NCBI GenBank assembly: GCA_036677685.1
Contig: JAVBWA010000011.1
Span: forward strand, 1-64,000
From: JAQUBU01 sp036677685
GTDB taxonomy: Bacteria > Bacillota > Syntrophomonadia > Syntrophomonadales > Syntrophomonadaceae
Length of the DNA: 64,000 nucleotides
Direction of reading: 5' to 3'
The notes under the pieces: generated by a model
The model's input: the letters and a program-made list of their open reading frames with translations, nothing else
Told to the model about the DNA's origin: nothing
The model's database searches: none
Made by a program: the position numbers and the translations under genes
Shown here: in pieces, positions 35,551 through 44,369 of the stretch
Layout: every line of letters begins with the position of its first letter
How positions within the stretch are numbered: the stretch's first letter is position 1

Positions 35551-35696
35551 ATTAGGTCATTTTATCTCAACACCTCATCTTATCCATCAAACTTTGAATA
35601 TTTCCGAAATATGCACACTTTACTCCCCTTATTCATACGATGCATCATGGCAAATTGTCATGAGCATAAAAGGCACAAAGGGGTTTTAAGAAGAAT

Positions 35697-37223
35697 ATGG
35701 ACCAGAAAAAAGCACCTTTGCTAGATGCTTTGAGAAGTTATGTTGAAGAAGCTGTAATCCCTTTCCATGTTCCAGGCCACAAGCATGGCCGGGGCAATCT
35801 CGAATTACGCAAATATATTGGCTCAAATGTGCTTAAAATGGATGTCAACGGGATGAAGGAGCTGGACTATATCGGAAATCCCTCCGGGGTTATTGCAGAG
35901 GCCCAGTATCTTTGTGCAGAGGCTTTTGGAGCGGAATATGCATATTTTCTCGTAAATGGCACCTCTTCCGGGGTTCAGGCAATGATTATGAGCGCATGCA
36001 ATCCCGGCAATGAAATAATTATTCCGCGCAATGCTCATAAATCAACAATTGGTGCAATCATCCTGAGCGGCGCAATCCCTGTTTATGTACAACCCCAGGT
36101 CAACAAAACACTGGGAATTGCTACCGGGGTTAGTGCAGAAAGTATTCAAAAGGCAATTGAAGAGCATCCTCAGGCCAAAGCGGTATTCATTATCAATCCT
36201 TCTTATTATGGAATTCATTCAGATTTAAAAGCTGTTGTAGAGATTTCCCATATGGCCAATATGACGGTACTGGCTGATGAAGCCCATGGGGCCCATTTAT
36301 ATTTTCACCCTGATTTTGCCTTAAATGCTATAGAGGCAGGCGCCGATATGAGTGCAGTAAGTATGCACAAGACTGGTGGTTCCATGACCCAGTCATCGGT
36401 GCTGCTGCACCAGGGTAACAGAATTTCCGCAAATCGAGTAAAACAAGTTTTGCAATTGAGTTATACTTCCAGCGCTTCCTATGTACTTATGTTATCTATC
36501 GATCTTGCCCGTAAACAGCTGGCCACCAGAGGACAGTTGCTTTTAAACAAAACGCTGGCCTTGGCAAGACAGGCGCGCCAGGAATTAAATGAAATTGATG
36601 GCATCTACGCTTTTGGCAGAGAACTGATTGGTTCTCCCGGATGCGCTGATTTTGATGAAACCAAACTAAGCATTCATGTAAGAAAACTTGGATTAACCGG
36701 TTACCAGATCGAAAGAATTCTCCGTGAGCGCTATAAAATTCAAGTCGAGTTTTCGGACATCTATAATGCTTTAGCAATTGTAAGCCTTGGTGATCGGAGA
36801 GAAAACTTGCGAAAATTAGTAACTGCCTTCCGGGAGATCGCTGGTGAGAGAGAAGCCAAAGCTGCGTCCAAATGGTTCAATATTCCATTCTGCCCGGAAA
36901 TGATCGTTACACCGCGTGATGCTTTTTACAGCCCTAAAAGAATTGTTCCCCTCGAATTATCAATGGGTGAAATATCAGGTGAAATGATCATGGCCTATCC
37001 GCCGGGAATCCCGGTAATTTGCATGGGGGAAAGAATTACCCGGGAAATTATCGAATATATCCAATTGTTAAAGGCTGAAGGGTGTGAACTCCAAGGAGCT
37101 ACCGATGCATGCATCAATCACATAAAAGTATTGGGCGCAGCCTTGCTACAACCGTCCGCGCCAAAATCCGTTTCTCAATCCCTGCCTACTTTTCAGGAAA
37201 TTCCTGTGTATTTATCTCCCTAG
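35697..37223 (+). CDS. PLP-dependent Orn/Lys/Arg decarboxylase family protein
   Basis: A 508-residue fold-type I enzyme of the Orn/Lys/Arg decarboxylase major group, Firmicute short type. Features: PFHVPGHKHGRG at the start, DEAHGAHL binding the cofactor, SMHKTGGSMTQSS with the Schiff-base lysine (about K225) and a C-terminal domain with YPPGIPVICMGE. Products would be agmatine, cadaverine or putrescine; specificity cannot be told. No polyamine genes follow; instead VanW genes lie on both sides in the same direction. Confidence 0.9.
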   Translation: MDQKKAPLLDALRSYVEEAVIPFHVPGHKHGRGNLELRKYIGSNVLKMDVNGMKELDYIGNPSGVIAEAQYLCAEAFGAEYAYFLVNGTSSGVQAMIMSACNPGNEIIIPRNAHKSTIGAIILSGAIPVYVQPQVNKTLGIATGVSAESIQKAIEEHPQAKAVFIINPSYYGIHSDLKAVVEISHMANMTVLADEAHGAHLYFHPDFALNAIEAGADMSAVSMHKTGGSMTQSSVLLHQGNRISANRVKQVLQLSYTSSASYVLMLSIDLARKQLATRGQLLLNKTLALARQARQELNEIDGIYAFGRELIGSPGCADFDETKLSIHVRKLGLTGYQIERILRERYKIQVEFSDIYNALAIVSLGDRRENLRKLVTAFREIAGEREAKAASKWFNIPFCPEMIVTPRDAFYSPKRIVPLELSMGEISGEMIMAYPPGIPVICMGERITREIIEYIQLLKAEGCELQGATDACINHIKVLGAALLQPSAPKSVSQSLPTFQEIPVYLSP

Positions 37224-37281
37224 CTACGGATAATAATTTTGATGGCATTAGATCAATTCGGGAAATGGATGGTGAATAAAT

Positions 37282-38226
37282 ATGTTCGGGAAGCATTTTT
37301 TCCGGTTTTCACTTATAACATGCTTATTTATTGTATCCTTAATCATAACCTCATGCGGGACAACCTCACCTAATCGAAAAATTCCGGAAGGTCCGCAACA
37401 AACTAAAACGGATAAGCAGGAATCTTCATCCAGCAGCAACAAGCCTGCAAATAGCAAACAAGAAATCTCTTCCGGTAAGGTTGATGAGGTTCCTTGGGCA
37501 AATGATAATAACTTTAAAAAAGCCCAGCAAAAAAACCAGACTTTTAAGCAGATGGCAGCTTTTCGTACGGTTTTAATTGATCCCCTGCCGGGTGAAGAAG
37601 AAAATGTTCATTTGGCAGCTGGATTACTTGCTGGAACCGTTGTTCAGCCGGGTGAGGTTTTTTCTCAGAATGCAGCTATAGGGCCTTATTCAAAAGCTCG
37701 AGGCTTTAAGGAAGGCCCAGTTTATATCGGCACCCAACTAAGCAAAACCATCGGGGGCGGTGTATGCAAGATTGCATCCACCCTATATAATGTTGTGGTT
37801 CTCTGTGACTTGCAAGTAGTGGAGCGCCATGCTCATGGGATGCCAGTTCCCTATGTACCTTATGGACAAGATGCAACTGTCTCTTATGGCTCCAAAGACT
37901 TTAAATTTGCAAATAATACTTCAGTACCCATTCTCATATGGTCACAAGGAATTGGTAATACACTATATATTGCTTTTTACAGCCGACAGGCAGCCCCCCA
38001 GGTGGAATGGCACCATAAGTTTTCCAACCGGCAACCGGCCGGTCGAGTTTATCAGGCCAACCAGAATTTACCGGCGGGGGCGGAACGTGTAGTGGAAAAA
38101 GGCATGGATGGCGGAGTAATAGATTCCTGGGTTACCGTTTATGAACTAAACGGCACCACCCGGAGTAAAGCACTGGGTCAAAGCAATTATTTACCAATGC
38201 CAGAAATCGTGGAGCGAAAGATATAG
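37282..38226 (+). CDS. VanW family lipoprotein 2
   Basis: A 314-residue paralogue of the protein at 34597, but with a lipoprotein signal (LIITSC, Cys about 25) and a low-complexity Ser/Asn/Lys linker before the VanW domain (VHLAAGLLAGTVVQPGEVFS, GPYSKARGFKEGPVYIGTQL, GGGVCKIASTLYN). So one copy is secreted or membrane-tethered and the other lipid-anchored. It follows the decarboxylase by 58 bases, so it may share its transcript. Confidence 0.86.
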   Translation: MFGKHFFRFSLITCLFIVSLIITSCGTTSPNRKIPEGPQQTKTDKQESSSSSNKPANSKQEISSGKVDEVPWANDNNFKKAQQKNQTFKQMAAFRTVLIDPLPGEEENVHLAAGLLAGTVVQPGEVFSQNAAIGPYSKARGFKEGPVYIGTQLSKTIGGGVCKIASTLYNVVVLCDLQVVERHAHGMPVPYVPYGQDATVSYGSKDFKFANNTSVPILIWSQGIGNTLYIAFYSRQAAPQVEWHHKFSNRQPAGRVYQANQNLPAGAERVVEKGMDGGVIDSWVTVYELNGTTRSKALGQSNYLPMPEIVERKI

Positions 38227-38368
38227 GTGCGGAATCATTTTATTAGAGATATTTTTAGGATTAGAGGATACCTAACCCGTATGATTTTAAAAGCATTATA
38301 ATATTAAGGTTTTGTTAATTTTTTACGTTAGCATTGGTACAGGCGGTGCAGAGCCTGGAAAGTAAAAT

Positions 38369-38406
38369 CGGACTTGAGTATGTGCAAAATAGCCTTCCCA
38401 AGTCCG
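38369..38406 (-). terminator. Terminator of the acyl-CoA synthetase gene
   Basis: CGGACTTG and CAAGTCCG form an 8-bp stem around a 22-base loop; on the minus strand ATTTTACTTT follows. It may also act for the opposing VanW gene. Confidence 0.5.
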
Positions 38407-38440
38407 CAATTATCGTTAATCAGTAATGATTAATGCGTAT

Positions 38441-40075
38441 TTATCTTTCAGTCTGCGCTGCCACCAAACTGATGGCGCCATATTTTTCCCTCAAGCGTGG
38501 CTTTTCTATTTTGCCGGTCGGATTACGCGGGACTTTATCAAAAATAATCTTGCGCGGGCGTTTATAACGCGGCATTACAGCACAGAATTCTTGTATTCCT
38601 TCTTCAGTGCAATTACATCCCGGTTTTAATTCTATGATCGCCGCCGCTATTTCCCCGAGACGGTTGTCGGCCAAACCAATCACAGCCACATCCTTGATTG
38701 CCGTATGGGCCCGAAGAAAGTCTTCAATTTGCACCGGATATAGATTCTCTCCTCCGCTGATGATAACATCCTTTTTCCGGTCCACCAGATAAATGAAACC
38801 GTCTTCATCCATCCTGGCCATATCCCCGGTGAACAGCCATCCATCCCGAAGTACGGCAGCGGTTGATTCGGGGTCGTTATAATAACATTTCATAACCCCC
38901 GGGCCTTTTACCGCCAACTCTCCGACCTGTCCCTGAATTACTGGACTGCCATTCTCGTCGGCAATCTTGACTTCCCAGTTGTAACCGGGTATTCCGATAG
39001 CTCCTACTTTATGAATATTTTCAACTCCCAAATGGACGCATCCGGGGCCGATAGATTCACTCAGGCCATAGTTGGTGTCATAGAGATGGTCCGGAAAATG
39101 TTTTTTCCAGCGATTAATCAAGCTGGGCGGAACCGGCTGCGCCCCAATATGCATTAACCTCCATTGGGAAAGCTCATAATCTTCAAGGTTCACAGCTCCA
39201 CTTTCAATTGCATCCAGAATGTCCTGAGCCCACGGAACCAAAAGCCACACAATGGTAATTTTCTCCTCCGAGACAGCCTTAAGAATCCATTCGGGTTTAA
39301 CCCCCCGCAACAAGACGGCTTTGCTGCCCGCTAAAAGACTGCCAAACCAGTGCATCTTGGCACCGGTATGGTATAGAGGCGGAATACACAAAAAATTATC
39401 TTCCCGGCTTTGACCATGGTGATTATTTTCCGTATACGTTGCCGTCATCAGGCTTTGGTGAGTATGTAAAATTGCTTTGGGAAACCCGGTAGTCCCTGAA
39501 GAAAAATATATGGCTGCATCATCTTCATCAGTAATATTAATCCGGGGATCTTCTGAAGAACAATTGGCGGTAAGGCGGTCATAGTTTTCAGCAAAGCTTG
39601 GACGATTTTCTCCCGCAAAAAAGAGGGTCTTTACCTTGGGTATCTGATTATAAATCGATTCCAAGCGGCCGATAAATTCCGGTCCGAAAATTAAAGCGAT
39701 GGTATCGGATAAATCCAAACAATATTTGATTTCTTCAGCGGTATAGCGAAAGTTTAATGGGACAGCGATAGCTCCGGCTTTTAAAATTCCGAAATAAATA
39801 GGCAGCCATTCCAGGCAGTTCATCAGAAGAATAGCCACCTTATCCCCTTTTTTTATTCCCCTTTTAATTAATAGATTAGCCAGTCGATTGGCTTTCTCGT
39901 CAAAAACCCGCCAGGTCATTTCTCTTCTATATTCTCCGGCAGGATTGTTTTCGATCAGTTCATACTCCAGCCAGGTGACGTTGTGGCTTTCCTGGAGATC
40001 CATATTGATCTCGGTCAGGCATATCTCCTGTCCATACAACTCGGCATTGCGCGACAATATATCTGTTATAGGCAT
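38441..40075 (-). CDS. AMP-forming acyl-CoA synthetase
   Basis: A 544-residue member of the adenylate-forming superfamily. ATP-binding motif YFSSGTTGFPKA (about 187), A5-type NYGLSESIGPG, the hinge FTGDMARMDEDGFIYLVDRK (about 413) and the late catalytic lysine in NPTGKIEKPRLR (about 525) are all present. It activates a carboxylate to an acyl-AMP and then to its CoA ester. The overall pattern is that of medium/long-chain fatty or aryl acid ligases, fitting fatty-acid use in an anaerobe. No other fatty-acid genes lie beside it. Confidence 0.9.
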   Translation of the reverse strand: MPITDILSRNAELYGQEICLTEINMDLQESHNVTWLEYELIENNPAGEYRREMTWRVFDEKANRLANLLIKRGIKKGDKVAILLMNCLEWLPIYFGILKAGAIAVPLNFRYTAEEIKYCLDLSDTIALIFGPEFIGRLESIYNQIPKVKTLFFAGENRPSFAENYDRLTANCSSEDPRINITDEDDAAIYFSSGTTGFPKAILHTHQSLMTATYTENNHHGQSREDNFLCIPPLYHTGAKMHWFGSLLAGSKAVLLRGVKPEWILKAVSEEKITIVWLLVPWAQDILDAIESGAVNLEDYELSQWRLMHIGAQPVPPSLINRWKKHFPDHLYDTNYGLSESIGPGCVHLGVENIHKVGAIGIPGYNWEVKIADENGSPVIQGQVGELAVKGPGVMKCYYNDPESTAAVLRDGWLFTGDMARMDEDGFIYLVDRKKDVIISGGENLYPVQIEDFLRAHTAIKDVAVIGLADNRLGEIAAAIIELKPGCNCTEEGIQEFCAVMPRYKRPRKIIFDKVPRNPTGKIEKPRLREKYGAISLVAAQTER

Positions 40076-40230
40076 TTTTCTATCCTCCCATTCTACGATA
40101 AAAAAATTGTTTATTATTTATAAAATACCGTACTACGCCAAAAATCAGCGAAACACTAAAATATATTATAGAATTATGAAATCAGTTAATCAACGCATAT
40201 ATTTAAGATACTGCCCGGTTTCTGAAAATA

Positions 40231-40270
40231 AATGCCTTGTCAAGAAAACGGCGTTATTCTTACAAGGCAT
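40231..40270 (-). terminator. Terminator after the HD-domain gene
   Basis: ATGCCTTGT and ACAAGGCAT form the outer stem, with AGAA/TTCT pairing inside; T-rich sequence flanks both sides, so it can work in either direction. Confidence 0.6.
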
Positions 40271-40307
40271 ATTTTTATTCATTCAATTTACCGGCAGAGG
40301 GAGGGGG

Positions 40308-41630
40308 TTAATACTCAACCTTCCGACTATAAAGCTGGTGGGCTGCCAGTATGAGCCGCTGGGCTGAATCGGTACGCAAATATTCGGGATTGAGGTCTTT
40401 TAACCGCACCCTATCTAATCCATCGGCATCCTTAAAGGCGTCATATAATCTTAAAGTTCTCTCCACATTTATAAGAGCGTAACGGTTTATCTTCTTATAT
40501 GCGCTCTGATCAGGAATAGCATGGTTCTGAACCAAAAACCTTAGAATCTCATTCTCATGAAAATCATCTAATTTTAATAATTGCTCATTAATGAGCTTAC
40601 TGTAACTGGCCAGTCCATGGTCAGGATCATAACCGTCGTTTTTTCGGCCGATATCATGGTAGATGGATGCAAAACCCAGAATGGCTTGGTCCTTCTCGCT
40701 AAAGTTCTCCAGGAAACAAATAATCAAGCTTAACAGCAACACTCTTTTAGTATGACCTAAAGCATGAATTCCCTGAGGGTTATGGAACCAAGCGTTATTT
40801 ATCATACTAGAGTATAAAGTATATTTTTCAATTATTTCACCTTTCGTCAATTCATCATCGAAGTCCAGCAAGTTGATTAATTCCATCGCTTCAACCTGCT
40901 CGACACCAGATACTTTAACTTTTATCTCTTTTTTGAATCTATCATTATCGAAAGAAATAATGTTGTTGTGGTGTATCTTGCCCTGGCAGATGGTTGGCCG
41001 CGGTTCTAACGGCAGGGCGTTGATAATTGCTATATTAACATCCGTACTCCAGGATGATACTTTATCAGGTAAACTCATTTCCTCATCCTTAATTCGATAC
41101 ACCCGTACATAACCTTCGGTATCAGCCACTGGACGTGAATCGCTTACTCCCTTGTACTTCGATACCTTCTTAATAAACTCCTCGGTAAAAACGTCGTGGC
41201 TGTTTTCGTTATACCTCCATACTTTCTCGAATAAACGGTATTTATCCTGGTCGGGTATGAAATTGAAAACTTCCATGAATAAATCTGGCACCAGTCTCCG
41301 GTCAACTAGAGACAAAAACCTGTCAAAATCCCGATTTGCGACACTTTCATTTATATCCTTCTCCAGTCTAACGATTAGAATCTTTATTTCACCTATTTTT
41401 TGATCAATACCCGCAAAATCCAACAATACCGAACCTCGATAATAAGAATAAGGGGCTTCTGCATCTACGGGGTTAAAATAAAAGTCGTCGTCCTTTAAAC
41501 CTTCAGTTGCTATTTGATCACGTAAAGGAGCAAAAGCGAACCCCTTAGGTTTATAAGGGCTGTCTTCCAATTCGCTTAGGGGAATTAAAAGATTTCTCGC
41601 TATGAAATCATCCCCGTATTTATCATTCAT
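40308..41630 (-). CDS. HD-domain hydrolase with uncharacterised N-terminal half
   Basis: About 440 residues. The C-terminal third is an HD phosphohydrolase domain: HALGHTKRVLLLSLI, YHDIGRKNDGYDPDHGLAS, then LVQNHAIP and KDADGLDRVR, the last two matching later HD metal ligands. The first 270 residues have no recognised domain. An in-frame GTG at 41669 lacks a ribosome site; AAGGATG six bases before the ATG at 41630 fixes the start there. Single gene, with the tandem repeat copies F1-F2 lying just upstream. Substrate unknown; nucleotide or signalling phosphate ester is plausible. Confidence 0.75.
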   Translation of the reverse strand: MNDKYGDDFIARNLLIPLSELEDSPYKPKGFAFAPLRDQIATEGLKDDDFYFNPVDAEAPYSYYRGSVLLDFAGIDQKIGEIKILIVRLEKDINESVANRDFDRFLSLVDRRLVPDLFMEVFNFIPDQDKYRLFEKVWRYNENSHDVFTEEFIKKVSKYKGVSDSRPVADTEGYVRVYRIKDEEMSLPDKVSSWSTDVNIAIINALPLEPRPTICQGKIHHNNIISFDNDRFKKEIKVKVSGVEQVEAMELINLLDFDDELTKGEIIEKYTLYSSMINNAWFHNPQGIHALGHTKRVLLLSLIICFLENFSEKDQAILGFASIYHDIGRKNDGYDPDHGLASYSKLINEQLLKLDDFHENEILRFLVQNHAIPDQSAYKKINRYALINVERTLRLYDAFKDADGLDRVRLKDLNPEYLRTDSAQRLILAAHQLYSRKVEY

Positions 41631-41681
41631 AAGCACCATCCTTAAAAATTCATTACTTATGTTTACCACAAATCCGGAATA

Positions 41682-41813
41682 TATAACGAGGCGAAAAGAT
41701 GTCCCCCGCTTCTTTAAGCGGTCGGATTCTTATTAACAACACAGGCGCCAGGTTCCAATCCCCTGCCTCGTTGCAGCGGTGTGTTCAAACTGCTCCGCAG
41801 TTTGCGCTGATGC
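41682..41813 (+). repeat. Structured interspersed repeat, copy F1 (full length)
   Basis: AACGAGGC (41685-41692), GAAAAGATGTCC, inner hairpin CCGCTT-CTTT-AAGCGG, TTCTTATTAACAACACAGGCGCC, CCAATCCCCT, GCCTCGTT, GCAGCGGTGTGTTC, then AAACTGC-TCC-GCAGTTT. Repeat period to the next copy is 132 bases. Confidence 0.85.
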
Positions 41814-41953
41814 TTAAACGAGGCGAAAAGATGTCCCCCGCTTCTTTAAGCGGTCGGATTCTTATTAACAACACAGGCGCCGGGTTCCAATCCCCTGCCT
41901 CGTTGCAGCGGTGTGTTCAAACTGCGGAGCAGTTTCTTACGATGTTTAAATTA
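41814..41953 (+). repeat. Structured interspersed repeat, copy F2 (full length, inverted loop)
   Basis: Nearly identical to copy F1 (one A/G difference in the body), but the terminal hairpin reads AAACTGC-GGA-GCAGTTT, the exact reverse complement of F1's hairpin. It ends TTTAAATTATAAC. Confidence 0.85.
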
Positions 41954-42066
41954 TAACTCAACTTGTTTCATATCGGCTGGATCTTATCCAACTATTGGAA
42001 TCCATAAATTTTATATAAGTTAGGGCAGACGAAGAATCATGAAATAGAGATTTGCCCAAAAGTATA

Positions 42067-42087
42067 CCCCCTTAAATTTCAAGGGGG
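42067..42087. terminator. Hairpin downstream of the trmO-like gene
   Basis: CCCCCTT-AAATTTC-AAGGGGG, a 7-bp G/C-rich stem. On the plus strand TCGAGATTTTTTT follows, on the minus strand TATACTTTT. It lies 108 bases past the trmO-like stop; the direction it serves is unclear. Confidence 0.5.
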
Positions 42088-42195
42088 TCGAGATTTTTTT
42101 CGAGCAGCAATGGTTCTAACAACAAGACCTGTCAATCTCGTTTTATCTCTTTTGCTGACCGTTAAACTTGATAGACTTACTATATTAAACAATCT

Positions 42196-42672
42196 CTAAA
42201 AATTAAACTCGTTTTCCCAATCAAAATCTCCTGATTCTTCAATACTGTTGGGCCAGTGACGGCACCATCCCGGAACCCCGGGCGATTCCACCCTGTCAAA
42301 GCTTGGTGTATAAGGTTTCAAATCGATAACCGGAGTATTGTCATAGGCGTCAATGTAAGCTATTCCTATGATGCCTTTTTCCAAGTCAATATATAAGATC
42401 TGCGTGGTAGTCAGAGCGACGGGATTAGGTCTGACCGGTGATCGGGTAGCAAAAACCCCCATGGTTGATGGACCATTTTTGTAGGGAGCAGAAACTTCCA
42501 AAATACTTCTGGCATCTTCGTTGTTGCAATCGTTAAGCCACCATATTACATTTACATGACTAAATCCATCCAATTCTTTCAGCGCAGGGGAATACTTCTT
42601 AGCAACTTCAATCAACATGCCTTCCTGAGTTATTCTTACTTTACCTATGGGGTTTACAATAAATTGCTCCAT
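42196..42672 (-). CDS. TrmO/TsaA family tRNA methyltransferase
   Basis: A 158-residue protein of the TsaA/TrmO family, which N6-methylates t6A37 in tRNA in Escherichia coli. The signature GVFATRSPVRPNPV is intact, with HVNVIWWL earlier and LDLKPYTPSFD-like IDLKPYTPSFDRV later. The single-stranded beta-barrel domain is complete; the E. coli enzyme's C-terminal extension is missing, as is common in Firmicutes. AAGGAGG precedes the ATG at 42672; a TTG six bases earlier is less likely. Confidence 0.85.
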   Translation of the reverse strand: MEQFIVNPIGKVRITQEGMLIEVAKKYSPALKELDGFSHVNVIWWLNDCNNEDARSILEVSAPYKNGPSTMGVFATRSPVRPNPVALTTTQILYIDLEKGIIGIAYIDAYDNTPVIDLKPYTPSFDRVESPGVPGWCRHWPNSIEESGDFDWENEFNF

Positions 42673-42761
42673 GTCCAAACCTCCTTGTAATTAGTCAGCA
42701 CGTGCAAATTGACTGTAAACCCTGCCACCATGTGAGAGTCAATACCTTTTAAATCCCATTT

Positions 42762-43598
42762 TCAAATCTTATCAAGAAACAGTTTTTCAACAGGTATCTG
42801 AATTTCAGTGAGGTACTTGTTTACTTCCTTTTCATTCCACGGTCCTCTATGACATATCTGCCGGTTGTGTCCAACCATTCTGTATTGGCTGTGTTTCGTC
42901 AGCCAATGCGCTAGAGCCTCATACCCTATAGCTATATTTTCGTATGGGCCATAGACCATGGCGCAGGCCATATTGTCAACTTTTTCGGTATCTCTATATA
43001 TAACTCCATTCTTGCTATGCCCTTTTTGATTAACAACCACACATACCTCAACATCCACGTCTGCGTCCTTATGTTCCACATCATGATAAATAGCCAGCGC
43101 ATGATTATTGGGTGGTATATCCAAGCATTCTCGTTCTATATAGTCCTCTAGTTCTTGCCATAACACTCCTTCGGCAAAGTAATTGGGAATGATTTTACGA
43201 AGGGATAGTACCTGATAGGCAGGGATGCTTTTCAGCGTAACATTATAATTAATCGAAAATTTTTCTTCTGCCATATCACGTATGGCAATATCAATTTTCT
43301 TAATTCTGGCTTGCTCTGTCGCGATGAGGGATTCAATTTCCTGCTGTTTCTTTTTTAGCTGCCTGCTTATAAATGCTTGGCCCCAATGATCGAGGGCAAC
43401 TGCGATTTGGGCAACATTAAAGCCTACATCCCTTAAAAAAATAATTTTATGTAAAGTTGGAATCTGTTCTACCGAATACAAGCGATAACCCGTATTTTTA
43501 TCTATACTGGCCGGCTTTAATACCCCGGTCTCGTCATAGTAGCGCAGCATCCGAATAGAAACCCGGGTCAGTTTTGAAAACTCCCCTATCTTGAACAT
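42762..43598 (-). CDS. MerR-family regulator with GyrI-like ligand-binding domain
   Basis: A 278-residue BmrR-type regulator: N-terminal MerR winged helix (FKIGEFSKLTRVSIRMLRYY), coiled-coil dimer helix (about 75-120) and a C-terminal GyrI-like domain (SIPAYQVLSLR, CAMVYGPYENIAIGYEAL). BmrR-type proteins bind cationic drugs and activate efflux genes by bending a long-spacer promoter. No efflux gene is adjacent. TfoX-C gene lies upstream on the same strand. Confidence 0.88.
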   Translation of the reverse strand: MFKIGEFSKLTRVSIRMLRYYDETGVLKPASIDKNTGYRLYSVEQIPTLHKIIFLRDVGFNVAQIAVALDHWGQAFISRQLKKKQQEIESLIATEQARIKKIDIAIRDMAEEKFSINYNVTLKSIPAYQVLSLRKIIPNYFAEGVLWQELEDYIERECLDIPPNNHALAIYHDVEHKDADVDVEVCVVVNQKGHSKNGVIYRDTEKVDNMACAMVYGPYENIAIGYEALAHWLTKHSQYRMVGHNRQICHRGPWNEKEVNKYLTEIQIPVEKLFLDKI

Positions 43599-43638
43599 TA
43601 CTTAATACCCCGTTCTCTGCCCATCAATAGTAAATCAT

Positions 43639-43890
43639 TTATTTAAACGATTGAAAGAACTCTTTTAAATCCGATTTTGTTTCGTTACTAAGGTAATGCC
43701 ATCTAACACCTTGAATTGCACCCTCCAACCCGCAAAGAGAGCTAAAGCACGTATCACCCTCAAGTAAGCGCAGCCTGGTAAAAGCTTCTTTGCTTCCCAT
43801 CTTCATAAATTCGTCCACATTGTAAACTTCCACCGCATTGAGTCGTTTTTCCATTACCTTACCGATATTAGGTAGTTCACTTAAGCGCAT
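43639..43890 (-). CDS. TfoX C-terminal domain protein
   Basis: An 83-residue stand-alone TfoX-C domain: LSELPNIGKVMEKRLNAVEV at the start (a helix-hairpin-helix-like element) and LCGLEGAIQGVRW near the end. In gamma-proteobacteria the full-length protein activates competence; single-domain forms in Firmicutes have unknown roles and commonly occur alone, as here, 40 bases upstream of the MerR gene. Confidence 0.85.
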   Translation of the reverse strand: MRLSELPNIGKVMEKRLNAVEVYNVDEFMKMGSKEAFTRLRLLEGDTCFSSLCGLEGAIQGVRWHYLSNETKSDLKEFFQSFK

Positions 43891-43968
43891 ATCTATTACT
43901 CCTGCTCTTTAATTTTCGGCCGGTCAATCTGCCATTTTTATCCTATCATGGGATTGGCTTGATGACAA

Positions 43969-43998
43969 CAAAAAAACGAGGGCTGAATTAGCCCCCGT
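43969..43998 (-). terminator. Terminator after the small 47-residue gene
   Basis: On the minus strand ACGGGGGCT-AATTC-AGCCCTCGT (one bulge/mismatch) followed by TTTTTTTG: a strong intrinsic terminator for the gene ending at 44010. Confidence 0.85.
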
Positions 43999-44009
43999 TC
44001 CAAACAGGA

Positions 44010-44153
44010 CTATGTTTGGGTTCCTCCACTGCGCTTCTTAAAATCGGCATCCTTTTTTGCATAATCCTCGTGAGGATGCCGGTTAGGAATGCCTTCCAGC
44101 GCACCCGGGTCAGGCTTCATGTTGTTCTTGGCCGAGTTTTTAGCTTTTTTCAT
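44010..44153 (-). CDS. Small hydrophilic protein, unknown
   Basis: A 47-residue, lysine- and asparagine-rich protein (MKKAKNSAKNNMKPDPGALE, ending KKDADFKKRSGGTQT) that I do not recognise. GGGAGGTGAT lies seven bases before this ATG, while the longer open frame upstream lacks any ribosome site, so the short form is preferred. A strong terminator follows, so it is a monocistronic unit. The composition resembles minor small acid-soluble spore proteins, but I see no family signature. Confidence 0.6.
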   Translation of the reverse strand: MKKAKNSAKNNMKPDPGALEGIPNRHPHEDYAKKDADFKKRSGGTQT

Positions 44154-44369
44154 TAAACTCATCACCTCCCAAAAAAGTCCTACTTTATTTTGCCCCGTCG
44201 ACTTATTTTGTAGTCGATTATTTATATCAGTAAATAAAGGGCCGAAATTTGATTTAATTAATTGAAACCTGACGGGCAAAATGTTTAATGCCGGAGCAGG
44301 TTCTCAACAATGTGAGATCTTGCTCCGGCACCTCAAGTTTACTGCATAATGCTCCACTGTTATTAACTG

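Noticed and set aside
41685..41953. CRISPR array or integron attC sites
   Set aside because: Only two units with conserved interiors, units of 132 bases, no short identical repeats with unique spacers, no cas genes; the arms do not match the GTTRRRY core of attC.
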